From positions 1,860,001 through 1,924,000 of the forward strand of contig NZ_BBZB01000001.1 in NCBI RefSeq assembly GCF_001269985.1: a DNA stretch of 64,000 nt. Reading direction: 5' to 3'. Below are positions 54,259-63,475 of this stretch, one piece after another. Positions within the stretch are counted from its first letter, which is position 1. Every line of letters begins with the position of its first letter. This stretch comes from Pseudoalteromonas sp. '520P1 No. 423'. Lineage in GTDB: Bacteria > Pseudomonadota > Gammaproteobacteria > Enterobacterales > Alteromonadaceae. The notes beneath the pieces are model-generated. The model was not told the DNA's origin, did no database searches, and worked only from the letters and a program-made list of their open reading frames with translations. A program made the position numbers and the translations under genes.

Positions 54259-55584
54259 TTATTTTGCGTTTATAGCTGCTTCCATCGATTTTTCAGCAAC
54301 GGCTTCTAGCCATGTAAGATCAGTGTTTTGATGTGCTTCACAGATAAACCAAGGTTCACGTGAATCTGGTTCTAACATTACACCATTATCAATTAAGTTA
54401 AGTGCAAACTGCGTGTATAGATCACTATTAGTTTGTTTCCAGTCACGGTAGTTTTGCGGTACTGAGTTACCAAAATGTACACCAAACATAGAATCAGGGC
54501 CTGCAAAACAATGCTCAATGCCAAACTTAGTAAATACGCGAGATAGTAATGCTTGAATTGCTTTACCTGCACGGTTCACTGTTTCAAGTGCATCTGTTTC
54601 TTTAAGTACTGTTAATGTCGCCTTTGCTGCAGTTAATGCCACCATATTTGCAGTGTACGTGCCGCCATGTGTTACGCCATCTTTATCGAATGAAATCGTG
54701 TCCATGACATCGGCGCGACCACCAAAACATGCAACTGGGTAACCATTACCTATTGCTTTAGCGTAGGTTGTTAAGTCAGCATGAATACCGTATAAAGATT
54801 GTGCGCCACCTTTAGCAACACGGAAACCGGTTTTCACTTCATCCATAATAAGTAATGAACCATTTGCATCAGAGATATCACGCAGTTTTTGCATATACTC
54901 TTGTGTTGAAGCAATTGAGCCACAGTTACCCATGATAGGTTCAATTAAAATAGCTGCAATATCATCGCCATGCTGTGCAAAAACAGCATCAATCGCATCA
55001 AAATCGTTTAGTGGTACGCTTACTTGGTGCTCACGGGTATTGTGTGGAATACCACCGCCAAAAGGAATGATTTCAGGTACTTCCTGGGTATTAACATCCC
55101 AATTATCAACATCTGATTTCCACATTACTTCATCGTGCAGACCATGAAATCCGCCTTCCACTACAACAATTTTATTACGCTTTGTAAAACCACGTGCTGT
55201 ACGTACTGCACCAATTACAGCTTCAGTGCCAGAGTTTGAAAAACGCATTTTTTCAATATTAGGACAAAGTGACTTTATTAATTCCACAACATCAGAATCT
55301 AAACCCGTAGAAAAACCAGAAATAGTACCGACATTTGTAATTGCATTGATCACTTCACTATCAATACGCGAATCACGATAACCAAGAATAATAGGGCCAT
55401 ACGCTAAACGGAAATCTGTAAACATTTGATCATCACAATCTGTGATAGTACATCCTTTCATACTTTTTAAAAATACGGTGTTTTCCTCACCCCAGTAACG
55501 GTAACTATCAGCAACGCCTAGTGGCATATTGTCAATGGCTCTTTTGAACATAGTAGAACTGTTTGGTTTGTGTATCTTAGTCAT
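54259..55584 (-). CDS. Class III PLP aminotransferase (GSA-aminomutase-like), substrate unknown
   Basis: 441 residues of the class III fold: MRFSNSGTEAVIGAVRTARG, GGFHGLHDE, the Asp of LLIMDEVKTGFR and the PLP lysine in TTYAKAIGNGYPVACFGG, then THGGTYTANMVA. It resembles HemL but has the wrong N-terminus for the heme enzyme and sits in a choline/betaine region, so it likely transaminates an amine or amino acid taken up by the adjacent transporter. It is read in the same direction as the BCCT and TorF genes, 238 bases after TorF; a hairpin in that gap may make it a separate unit. Confidence 0.85.
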   Translation of the reverse strand: MTKIHKPNSSTMFKRAIDNMPLGVADSYRYWGEENTVFLKSMKGCTITDCDDQMFTDFRLAYGPIILGYRDSRIDSEVINAITNVGTISGFSTGLDSDVVELIKSLCPNIEKMRFSNSGTEAVIGAVRTARGFTKRNKIVVVEGGFHGLHDEVMWKSDVDNWDVNTQEVPEIIPFGGGIPHNTREHQVSVPLNDFDAIDAVFAQHGDDIAAILIEPIMGNCGSIASTQEYMQKLRDISDANGSLLIMDEVKTGFRVAKGGAQSLYGIHADLTTYAKAIGNGYPVACFGGRADVMDTISFDKDGVTHGGTYTANMVALTAAKATLTVLKETDALETVNRAGKAIQALLSRVFTKFGIEHCFAGPDSMFGVHFGNSVPQNYRDWKQTNSDLYTQFALNLIDNGVMLEPDSREPWFICEAHQNTDLTWLEAVAEKSMEAAINAK

Positions 55585-55756
55585 TAAGGTACTCTTAATT
55601 ATCTTAAATGTTATTTCAATTTTAGCTGTAATTTTTATGTATGCGACTATAAAAGTGCACTTACATCTTACCTATGTTTAACAACTAAAAAGTTACTTAG
55701 TTTATCGTTAATGTAAACGAAAGAAACTCAACGGTGTATTACCTTTGAGGAAAAAT

Positions 55757-55787
55757 ATAAAAAACCGAACAGAGTCGGTTTTTTATA
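55757..55787 (-). terminator. Intrinsic terminator after the TorF-type gene
   Basis: AAAAACCGA and TCGGTTTTT pair around a short loop with A/T runs on both sides. It ends the BCCT-TorF transcript and separates it from the aminotransferase gene. Confidence 0.75.
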
Positions 55788-55822
55788 TTTTTAAATACCT
55801 AATAAAGGCATATAAAATGTTA

Positions 55823-56542
55823 CTAGAAGCTAAAAGTACGTGATACGCCTAGGACGATACGTTCATCAGTAGTATCTGAATCGATACTTGTATTTTCAGC
55901 CGCTAAATTGAAATCAAAACCTTGCCAACTTGTCATATATTCAGCACGGTAGTGATTATAAGCATCACCGCCATCCCAAGACCACTTATCTTCATCTGCT
56001 GAAGTTGAACGGTCAAAAGTAAGTTTGATGTTGTGGCCATCTGCAACTTCTACTGTGTGGGCTACCATAGCAATGTAATGGTCTGCGCCTACACCAAAGT
56101 AATCCCAGCTATACCAGAAGTTAAATTCGGTATCGCCCATCGAAGAGTTATATGCAAATTTAGCGTAAGCTTCTGGGTAGTTATAAGTGTCAGATGCATC
56201 ATCACCGTGGTAAGTGTAGTAGGCAATACCGGTGTCTAAACCAACTTTATCATTTAGCTGATAAAACTTACCTACATAAGCATCCCATTCAATATTGGTA
56301 TCATCAGTACCACCAAAATCAACATTAGATGCCCAAGTACCCGCATAAAATCCGTTGTCAGCAGCATAATCAAAGCTTGCTTGCAGAGTTGGATCGTTCA
56401 TTGTTTGACTGACACCATTAAAGGTGTAGTCAGATGCTAAATTCACAGTAGAAGATAGCGCAGCGTGTGAACTTGCAGACACTGCAAGTAAGCTAGTTGC
56501 TGCAATAGCGATGATATTTTTATTCATTAGTTTTATGCTCAT
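55823..56542 (-). CDS. TorF-family putative outer-membrane porin
   Basis: 239 residues with a signal peptide (MNKNIIAIAATSLLAVSASSHA; the second Met at 56527 may be the true start). The mature N-terminus 'LSSTVNLASDYTFNGVSQTMNDPTLQASFDYA' and 'GFYAGTWASNVDFGG' are the signature of the TorF/gcw_chp family. About ten amphipathic strands end in 'RIVLGVSRTFSF' with a C-terminal Phe. It should let small solutes through the outer membrane. It begins one base after the BCCT-like gene stops, so the two are almost certainly co-translated as an uptake pair. Confidence 0.88.
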   Translation of the reverse strand: MSIKLMNKNIIAIAATSLLAVSASSHAALSSTVNLASDYTFNGVSQTMNDPTLQASFDYAADNGFYAGTWASNVDFGGTDDTNIEWDAYVGKFYQLNDKVGLDTGIAYYTYHGDDASDTYNYPEAYAKFAYNSSMGDTEFNFWYSWDYFGVGADHYIAMVAHTVEVADGHNIKLTFDRSTSADEDKWSWDGGDAYNHYRAEYMTSWQGFDFNLAAENTSIDSDTTDERIVLGVSRTFSF

Positions 56543-56543
56543 A

Positions 56544-57761
56544 TTAATTTACTAGTTCAATTTTATTAAAGTCGATTTTATTCTCTTTTGGTGAGCACTC
56601 TATCTCACTAACAACATTGAATTTGGAAAATAAAATATAACCAAAACAAGTAAAGAATAGCCCAATAACGACTGCGCCGACCCATTGGATCTGTAAAAAG
56701 TCCAATTTGAATAATAAAGTGAGTAAGCTAAGTGCAACTAAGTTGCCTAAAAAGTACTTAACTTTACCCATCCGTGACACAGTTAAATTAAGGTTATCTG
56801 TATATAATCGGATCAATGAATCAAGTGAGTTAATTACAAAGGTAATGCCTACAATTGCCATTGTTATATTGTAAAATCCAGCTGTTTCTAGACCATTTGC
56901 GCTGTAGTAATACAACACAGTAAACCAGATCCCGATTGGAATTGATGGGAATATCAACATAGCCAACAATACTTGGTATGTACGTAAGCCACCAACAAAA
57001 CGCGCAGTAAATTGACCTATCATGATGCTCCAAGCAAACCACCAATAAAGGTAGAATTCATGGTATGCATTCATAGGTAATACAAATTCATGAATATTGC
57101 CAAAGTAGCCGCCAAGCAATGCAACTGTGGTTGCAAACTCGCCAATGCCTGAACCTTCTGAAAGAAAAGCACCTGCCCACATTAATAAAATTAAACCAAT
57201 AAACATCCAGGTCGTTAGCAAGCTTAATAAGCGTACATAACGAATGCTGGTACTAGAATACACAGCAACAGCAATGACCAAAAATACGATTAAGTAGAAA
57301 CTGCCAATAATTGATTCGCCATCGCCAAGTTGAGGTACATACCAAGGAAGGTTTGATAGCAATAAGTAGGCTGTAAAAGCACAGGTACCAACAATAACCA
57401 CGTTATTGATTAGTTTTACTGCTGGAATTTCAAAGAACTTTACCCGAGGCTCAATTACACAAAAATAGAAACAGGTTAAAAAGTAAAAACCCCAAATCAA
57501 GAATGCCCAAAAGCCAAATTCAATTGCTAGTGGATTTGTAAAGGCATATTCAGGGCTAGCGGCTAAGTCGGCATAACCTGCAAACTCAGTGAGCGGAAAC
57601 ATAATAAGTCCCACATCAAGTCCTGAAGTAAATAAAATTGCAATAAAGGTAAATGTTTTAACGGGTGTGACACCAACACAGCGGATATTTCCCCAGCGAT
57701 ATAATATAAAAGCGATGGCAGTAAAGGTAAATAAGATACCGGCAGATAACCAAGGGGTCAT
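56544..57761 (-). CDS. BCCT-like betaine/carnitine/choline transporter, short divergent form
   Basis: 405 residues with about 11 membrane segments; typical BCCT proteins have 12 and exceed 500 residues, so the N-terminal helix and long tails are missing. The aromatic binding box is present as YWWFAWSIMIGQFTARF (residues 239-255), matching the WWxxW of BetP. The Gly-rich Na+/betaine loop GMGIG appears as GLDVG (47-51), which would alter ion coupling. It lies downstream of betA and directly upstream of TorF. It likely imports a quaternary amine, with different specificity or energetics from BetT. Confidence 0.78.
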   Translation of the reverse strand: MTPWLSAGILFTFTAIAFILYRWGNIRCVGVTPVKTFTFIAILFTSGLDVGLIMFPLTEFAGYADLAASPEYAFTNPLAIEFGFWAFLIWGFYFLTCFYFCVIEPRVKFFEIPAVKLINNVVIVGTCAFTAYLLLSNLPWYVPQLGDGESIIGSFYLIVFLVIAVAVYSSTSIRYVRLLSLLTTWMFIGLILLMWAGAFLSEGSGIGEFATTVALLGGYFGNIHEFVLPMNAYHEFYLYWWFAWSIMIGQFTARFVGGLRTYQVLLAMLIFPSIPIGIWFTVLYYYSANGLETAGFYNITMAIVGITFVINSLDSLIRLYTDNLNLTVSRMGKVKYFLGNLVALSLLTLLFKLDFLQIQWVGAVVIGLFFTCFGYILFSKFNVVSEIECSPKENKIDFNKIELVN

Positions 57762-57941
57762 AGCAGTCTCCTTATTTTGATTTTAGTAGATATAAACACG
57801 TAATACTCCTGTTTCTTTTTTATAATAAGAGCATTTTAAATTTTCAGATTCTCACCTAAATATTAACTTTCGCAATGATGACAGTGGATATAAGCGTCAT
57901 GATTGCGAAAATTAACGAATTAAAAATGCTCGCGAATGAAT

Positions 57942-59627
57942 TTAGTCTATTTTTCTATTTGGTTTATTTGTACGTTGTTCTTGCTGCCAATTGGGTGTGA
58001 TACTCACCGGTGCATCAGATGGTGGTAATGTATCTCGGCCAAGAATAAAATCAGCCGCACGCTCTGCAACCATAATTGTAGGTGCATTAAGGTTACCGTT
58101 TGGAATTGTGGTAAAAATGGAAGAATCGACCACTCTAAGTCCATTAATGCCATGCACTTTTGTGTGTGGATCAACAACGGATAACTCATCTGTGCCCATT
58201 TTGCATGAACATGATGGGTGATAGGCGCTTTCTACAAATTGGCGAACAAACGAATCAATTTCTTCATCGGTTTGAATATCAATACCAGGTTGAATTTCTT
58301 CACCGCGATATTCATCTAATGCCGCTTGATGGATTATTTCTCGGGTTAAACGTACACAGGCACGAAACCCTTCGCGATCTGCTTCATGCTCTAGATAATT
58401 AAACTGAATTTGAGGGGGCGCTTTAGGATCGGCAAACGTTGCTTTTATAAAACCACGACTTTTTGGTTTATTATGACCAATATGTACTTGAAAACCATGC
58501 CCTGCAAAGGCTTCTTTACCATCATATCGCATTGCTGCTGGTAAAAAATGATATTGTAAATCTGGCCATTCAACGTTTTCTTTTGAGCGAATAAAACCAC
58601 ATGATTCAAAATGATTGGTTGAACCTAAGCCTTTTTTAGTCAATATCCAACGTGTACCTATTAGGAATTTACGCCATAGATCTAGCTCACCATTAAGTGA
58701 TATTGGCTTTTTACACTTAAATTGAAAATAAAACTCTAAGTGATCTTGTAGGTTTTCACCCACACCAGGTAAGTCATGTTTTAACTCAATGCCAGCATCT
58801 TTTAATACTGCTTTTGGTCCTATGCCAGAAAGCTGTAAAATATGGGGAGAACCAATAGGGCCTGCTGATAGAATAACTTCTTTATTAACTTTTACGTCAA
58901 CTATTTTGCCTTTTCGTTCATAACGTACACCCACTGTTTTTTTGCCTTCAAGCAATACTTTATGTACTAAAGCATGGGTGATCACTGTGAGGTTTTTACG
59001 CGCCATAGCTGGGCGTAAATAGGCATTAGAGGTAGAGCTGCGCACGCCATTTTTGATGGTCATATGCATAGGGCCAAAGCCTTCTTGCTGGGCGCCATTA
59101 TAATCGTTAGTTTCTAAATATCCGGCTTGCACACCTGCGTCAATAAATGCTTTATAAAGCGGGTTTTGCATTTGATTACCGTTATTAACCCCTAAGGGGC
59201 CATTTTTACCGCGATATTCGTCAGCATCAAATGCCCAGGTTTCAGCTTTTTTGAAATAAGGTAAACAATGTGCGTAATCCCAATTTGTCGCACCATTTTC
59301 ATGCCATTCATCAAAATCTTTAGCGTGCCCACGAACATAAACCATGCCATTAATAGAAGACGAACCGCCTAAGACTTTACCGCGAGGGCAGTGCATACGG
59401 CGATTATCTAGGTATGGCTCAGGTTGAGTTTCAAATTGCCAAGCATATTTCTTGGTATTCATAGGAATAGATAATGCTGTTGGCATTTGAATAAAAATGC
59501 TTTTATCAGTGCCGCCGGTTTCAAGTAGCAATACTTGATTATTACTGTCTTCTGATAGGCGATTTGCTAAAACACAGCCAGCAGATCCTGCGCCAACAAT
59601 AATGAAATCAAAATTTTGTTTTGTCAT
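57942..59627 (-). CDS. betA: Choline dehydrogenase
   Basis: 561 residues, GMC oxidoreductase. The FAD-binding [20 protein letters not shown] lies at the N-terminus. GMC signatures follow: [21 protein letters not shown] and [18 protein letters not shown]. The catalytic His region is [13 protein letters not shown], with [19 protein letters not shown] at the end. It oxidises choline to betaine aldehyde at the inner membrane, the first step of glycine betaine synthesis. It is last in betI-betB-betA, 97 bases after betB. Confidence 0.95.
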   Translation of the reverse strand: MTKQNFDFIIVGAGSAGCVLANRLSEDSNNQVLLLETGGTDKSIFIQMPTALSIPMNTKKYAWQFETQPEPYLDNRRMHCPRGKVLGGSSSINGMVYVRGHAKDFDEWHENGATNWDYAHCLPYFKKAETWAFDADEYRGKNGPLGVNNGNQMQNPLYKAFIDAGVQAGYLETNDYNGAQQEGFGPMHMTIKNGVRSSTSNAYLRPAMARKNLTVITHALVHKVLLEGKKTVGVRYERKGKIVDVKVNKEVILSAGPIGSPHILQLSGIGPKAVLKDAGIELKHDLPGVGENLQDHLEFYFQFKCKKPISLNGELDLWRKFLIGTRWILTKKGLGSTNHFESCGFIRSKENVEWPDLQYHFLPAAMRYDGKEAFAGHGFQVHIGHNKPKSRGFIKATFADPKAPPQIQFNYLEHEADREGFRACVRLTREIIHQAALDEYRGEEIQPGIDIQTDEEIDSFVRQFVESAYHPSCSCKMGTDELSVVDPHTKVHGINGLRVVDSSIFTTIPNGNLNAPTIMVAERAADFILGRDTLPPSDAPVSITPNWQQEQRTNKPNRKID

Positions 59628-59724
59628 GTAAAACTCGTATTTACTACTTCAGAGATCAAAACCGTAGTTTTGATCTCAATTAAATGGTTAATGATTTAAA
59701 TTTATAGATGAAAATCTATTTTAT

Positions 59725-61188
59725 CTAAAATGGACTTTCTAAAGGCTGTAAACCAACATACACAGCTTTAATTTGAGTATAGTGGTTAAGTGTCGCAAGG
59801 CCATTTTCACGACCAATACCTGATTGTTTGTATCCGCCAACTGGCATTTGAGCAGGAGAGGCGCCATAGCTGTTTATCCAACAAATGCCGGCTTGCATTT
59901 GATGGGTCACTCTATGGGCACGATTAATATCTTGGGTAAATACCGAGGCCGCCAGTCCAAAATCAGTTGCATTGGCGCGTTTTATAACTTCATCTTCATC
60001 ATCAAATGTTAAAACACTCATAACAGGGCCAAAAATTTCTTCGCGGCAGATTGTCATGTCATCAGTGCAGTCACCAAAAATAGTTGGCGTAATAAAATAG
60101 CCATCTGGTGCGTTTTTAGGTTTGAGTGCCTTACCGCCATGAAGTAATTTAGCGCCTTCTTTTATACCTATATCGATATAGCTTTGTACTAAATCACGAT
60201 GCTTAGCAGAAATAAGAGCGCCAAAGTTTGTTTCTGGATCCAATGGGTCGCCAACAACAATATTTTGGCTTGTTCTTTCAATCAGTTTTTCTATAAATTT
60301 AGGGTAAACCGATTTTTGTACAAATACGCGGGTCACATTAGTGCAAATCTCACCTTGCGTATAAAAGTTGCCTATCATGGCCGCAGACACCGCATTATCT
60401 ATATCAGCATCATCAAAAATAATCAGAGGAGATTTTCCACCAAGTTCCATAGTCACATCTTTAAGTGATGTGGCAGCTGCCGCCATTACTTTTTTACCTG
60501 TACCGACTTCACCTGTAAAAGAGACTTTTGAAATATCAGGGTGATGTGTTAGCCAAGCTCCAATATCACCCGCACCTTGAATAACATTAAATACGCCATC
60601 GGGAATACCTGCTTCGGTGAAGATTTCAGCTAGTTTTAATGCGCCTAAGGGGGTTTCTTCTGATGGTTTAAAAATCATTACATTACCGCAAGCAAGCGCT
60701 GGAGCTGATTTCCAACACGCTATTTGCAATGGGTAATTCCAAGCACCTATGCCTGCACAAATACCTAAAGGTTCGCGGCGAGTATAATAAAAATCGCCAT
60801 CAACAGCTTGCTGATTGCCTTCAATACCGGGAGCAAGTCCTGCAAAAAACTCAATTGAATCAGCTCCAGAATGCACATCTACTACAGCAGCTTCTTGAAT
60901 TGGTTTACCTGTATCTAATACTTCAATTTTTGCCATTTCATCATTGCGTTCTCGTAATAAAGTTACGGCTTTGTTTAATATTCGGCTACGCTCTGTTGGA
61001 CTCATAGCCGACCAAAGTGCAAAACCATTTTTTGCACTTTTTATGGTTTTTTGTTTTATATGTTCATCTGCAACTTCAACTTGGTAAATAACTTTGCCTG
61101 TCGCGGGGTTAATTACATCAAATGTTTCACCGCTGGAATTTGAAATATAACCACCATCTACATAGTTTTTATAACATTTTAATGGCAT
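59725..61188 (-). CDS. betB: Betaine aldehyde dehydrogenase
   Basis: 487 residues of the ALDH superfamily. [18 protein letters not shown] is in the substrate channel, [13 protein letters not shown] binds NAD, the general base Glu is in [16 protein letters not shown], the catalytic Cys is in [15 protein letters not shown], and [11 protein letters not shown] and [12 protein letters not shown] complete the fold. It oxidises betaine aldehyde to glycine betaine. It starts inside the end of betI (10-base overlap), so it is coupled to the repressor gene. Confidence 0.95.
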   Translation of the reverse strand: MPLKCYKNYVDGGYISNSSGETFDVINPATGKVIYQVEVADEHIKQKTIKSAKNGFALWSAMSPTERSRILNKAVTLLRERNDEMAKIEVLDTGKPIQEAAVVDVHSGADSIEFFAGLAPGIEGNQQAVDGDFYYTRREPLGICAGIGAWNYPLQIACWKSAPALACGNVMIFKPSEETPLGALKLAEIFTEAGIPDGVFNVIQGAGDIGAWLTHHPDISKVSFTGEVGTGKKVMAAAATSLKDVTMELGGKSPLIIFDDADIDNAVSAAMIGNFYTQGEICTNVTRVFVQKSVYPKFIEKLIERTSQNIVVGDPLDPETNFGALISAKHRDLVQSYIDIGIKEGAKLLHGGKALKPKNAPDGYFITPTIFGDCTDDMTICREEIFGPVMSVLTFDDEDEVIKRANATDFGLAASVFTQDINRAHRVTHQMQAGICWINSYGASPAQMPVGGYKQSGIGRENGLATLNHYTQIKAVYVGLQPLESPF

Positions 61189-61784
61189 GTTTTATCTCCG
61201 TGTTGCTTGATTAAGTCATCTATAAAGTTTTTACACAATTGTTGTGCTTGTTTGAACGCTTCTTCAGAATTTGGGCTTAATGCACTTCGCAACCAAAAAC
61301 CATCTATCATCGCAGCTGTTTGTTTCGATGTGATTTGTGCTAAGTCTTCATCAAATATTTGACGATAAGAGAAAAGTAAATTGCTGTATAAGCGTTTGCT
61401 ATTAATATTTTGTAACCTTGCAAGGCCTGGTTCGTGCATTGATTGCGCCCAAAAGCTAAGCCAGGTTTTTGTGGCAGGTGTAGAGCGTTGTAGTTGCGTG
61501 AAGTTTGCTTCAACTATCATTTTTAATCGTTGAGGGGCACTGAGAGTATGATCTGTAACACGTTCTAATAAAGCGACTTTTAACTGCTCTAAAAGATATT
61601 TAACAGTAGCCTCAATTAATCCCTGCTTACCACCAAAATAGTGACTAATAATGCCAGAGGATAATCCCGCTATTTTACTTATAGTGACTATGGTCGTTTT
61701 TTGTAATCCGTATTGCGCAACAGACTCTAATGTTGCATTAATTAACTGCTGTTTTCGCAGAGGTTGCATTCCAACTTTAGGCAC
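61179..61784 (-). CDS. betI: TetR-family repressor BetI
   Basis: 201 residues. [20 protein letters not shown] and the helix-turn-helix [22 protein letters not shown] are those of BetI, and the C-terminal ligand domain keeps '[25 protein letters not shown]'. It represses the bet operon and is released by choline. It is first in the operon, with a palindromic operator 21 bases before its ATG. Confidence 0.95.
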   Translation of the reverse strand: MPKVGMQPLRKQQLINATLESVAQYGLQKTTIVTISKIAGLSSGIISHYFGGKQGLIEATVKYLLEQLKVALLERVTDHTLSAPQRLKMIVEANFTQLQRSTPATKTWLSFWAQSMHEPGLARLQNINSKRLYSNLLFSYRQIFDEDLAQITSKQTAAMIDGFWLRSALSPNSEEAFKQAQQLCKNFIDDLIKQHGDKTCH

Positions 61785-61804
61785 TAACTTCTCTTTTTAT
61801 TTTA

Positions 61805-61818
61805 ATTGAACGTTCAAT
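61805..61818 (-). promoter_or_regulatory. BetI-type operator palindrome
   Basis: The 14-base perfect palindrome ATTGAACGTTCAAT lies just upstream of betI. TetR-family repressors bind such sites, and the ATTGA...TCAAT arms fit the sites known for BetI. Its position predicts autoregulation of betIBA and possibly control of other leftward genes here. Confidence 0.75.
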
Positions 61819-62004
61819 CAATAATAATATTATAGGTTTTAGCTAAAAATATCAAGGTGGTGTAATTTAGAGGAAAATAAATTTTATTGAATCTAAAGCT
61901 ATTTTAGGGGGATTTAACGTGAATTAATGGGTGTTTTTTGAGTTTGTTAAACTGTTATGTTTTAGATTTTTTGGCTAAGGGGAAATTGTGACATTATTAG
62001 TCTG

Positions 62005-62040
62005 AGCAGATAAAAGTATCCTAAGGTACTTTTATCTGCT
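62005..62040 (-). terminator. Hairpin terminator of the SDR gene
   Basis: AGCAGATAAAAGTA and TACTTTTATCTGCT form a perfect 14-base stem around an 8-base loop, 22 bases after the SDR stop codon. The T tract is modest. Confidence 0.65.
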
Positions 62041-62061
62041 TAATTATTGGCACATAGAGTG

Positions 62062-62820
62062 CTAACCTGCAGTTAAACCACCATCTACACTGTGCAAGCT
62101 ACCAGTAATAAAGCTTGCTTCATCAGATGATAAAAAATAAACCAAATTAGCAACATCTTCACCTAAACCAACACGGCCGATTGGGTGGGCCTGTGCTTCA
62201 AGCTCCCATGCTTTTTCTAAATTGCCATCTAAGTCGGCATCAGCCCAACGTTGCATTGCTTTATTTGCTAAAGGGGTTTTGATTGTTGCTGGACAAACTG
62301 CGTTTACACGTATTTGATGTGTTGATAAATCAAGTGCTAAACTTTTTGTGATTTGGCCTAGTGCACCTTTTGTCAAACCATAGCTAAAGCTATTAGGTTT
62401 GCCTATTAATGCTTGATCTGAAGCCATTATCACTATGCTACCACCACCTGAATCTTTCATCTTTTTAGCAGTTTCTCTTACTGTGATAACAATCCCCTTA
62501 ATATTGATATCTATAATGGTATCAATCTCTTCATCAGTGGCAGTAAGAATAGAATTAGATTGGTGAATACCGGCATTGGCAAATACAGCGTCTATTTCGC
62601 CAAATTTTGCAATAGTACCTTCAATAGCAGCAATTTGATCTGATACTTTACGTACATCACCTTTATAAAAATATATATTTTCTTTTAAATCTATAGCTAA
62701 TGAATCAGCAGCTTGTGGATTAGTATCAATAAAACCAACTTTATAACCTTGGTTAACGAATTTTTTTACTGTAGCTGCACCAATACCTGTTGCACCACCT
62801 GTAATAAATGCTGTTTTCAT
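62062..62820 (-). CDS. SDR-family NAD(P)-dependent oxidoreductase
   Basis: 252 residues, a classical SDR: ITGGATGIGAATV binds the cofactor, FANAGIHQ is the NAG motif, and the catalytic Ser and Tyr-Lys are in IMASDQALIGKPNSFSYGLTKGALG. The C-terminus has 'SSDEASFITGSLHSVDGGLTAG'. An Asp after beta-2 (GFIDTNP) favours NAD+. Substrate unknown. It lies upstream of betI in the same direction but separated by a strong hairpin and the BetI operator, so it is a separate unit. Confidence 0.88.
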   Translation of the reverse strand: MKTAFITGGATGIGAATVKKFVNQGYKVGFIDTNPQAADSLAIDLKENIYFYKGDVRKVSDQIAAIEGTIAKFGEIDAVFANAGIHQSNSILTATDEEIDTIIDINIKGIVITVRETAKKMKDSGGGSIVIMASDQALIGKPNSFSYGLTKGALGQITKSLALDLSTHQIRVNAVCPATIKTPLANKAMQRWADADLDGNLEKAWELEAQAHPIGRVGLGEDVANLVYFLSSDEASFITGSLHSVDGGLTAG

Positions 62821-62911
62821 ACTATTTCTCTAGGAAGTCATTTTATGTTGCAATGGTATAGAAGTATTTAAATTCAGTAAATTACTAATAATTAATATGA
62901 ACTCGATTTAA

Positions 62912-63118
62912 TTAATCAAATAGTTCGAACTCTTGATGTTCAAGGTTACCAGTGAGCTTTTCTACCATTAAATGGAGATCTTTATTTGTATTAGCCACAG
63001 CGTTACTGACTTTATCGCTTTCTACTAATGTACGGTAATTTTCTGATACGTGATGTAGCTGCTCTAAAGTTTCATTGAGTTCATGAGTGATATTCATTTG
63101 CTGAGTTGCGCTCAGCAT
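62912..63118 (-). CDS. Small helical protein, hypothetical
   Basis: 61-68 residues, depending on start (ATG 63118 or 63097; neither has a clear ribosome site). It is all-helical with heptad spacing (ITHELNETLEQLHHVSENYRTL, DLHLMVEKLTGNLEHQ), acidic, with no signal peptide. 'ELNETLEQLH' recalls the start of DUF4404 proteins, but the match is thin. Its 5' end overlaps the rightward membrane gene by 13 bases, so one of the two starts must be elsewhere. Confidence 0.45.
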   Translation of the reverse strand: MLSATQQMNITHELNETLEQLHHVSENYRTLVESDKVSNAVANTNKDLHLMVEKLTGNLEHQEFELFD

Positions 63119-63474
63119 TTTCTGAATATTATTACTATCAATCAGTTAAAAATTTAGAGCCTGAAGTATGGCAACAACTAGGTTCACCTAAATATTTTAA
63201 AATTCCTATGGTTTTTGTTTCTCCTAACGGATTAAAACTACTTAAAAATATCACTAATCAAACAGTTTGCGAACACGCTAAAAAACATCGCCAAGCAGGT
63301 ATTCATTTATTACTTTATGTTGCTTTGGTATTAATAGGCAGTATTGTATTTTTTAAATTTGCAATAACATGGTTATTTAATCAAACATATTTAAAGCTCT
63401 CTAGTACATTAATTACTTTGTGTTTTTTTAAATTTCTATATAATTCATCTAAATTTATAAAGGACATATATTGA
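63106..63474 (+). CDS. Membrane protein, unknown family, possibly 5'-truncated
   Basis: 122 residues. A soluble N-terminal part (YYYYQSVKNLEPEVWQQLGSPKYFKIP) is followed by a basic segment and two hydrophobic helices (LLLYVALVLIGSIVFFKFAI, LSSTLITLCFFKFLY). Proteins with 'LE.E.W..LG.P' usually carry a membrane helix in front, which is absent here, and the first codons overlap another gene, so the N-terminus may be lost. It ends one base before the AsmA-like gene, suggesting an operon. Confidence 0.5.
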   Translation: MRSAFSEYYYYQSVKNLEPEVWQQLGSPKYFKIPMVFVSPNGLKLLKNITNQTVCEHAKKHRQAGIHLLLYVALVLIGSIVFFKFAITWLFNQTYLKLSSTLITLCFFKFLYNSSKFIKDIY

Positions 63475-63475
63475 A

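Noticed and set aside
57991..58402. Rightward frames opposite betA
   Set aside because: They are shadows of the betA coding sequence with no ribosome sites or family motifs.
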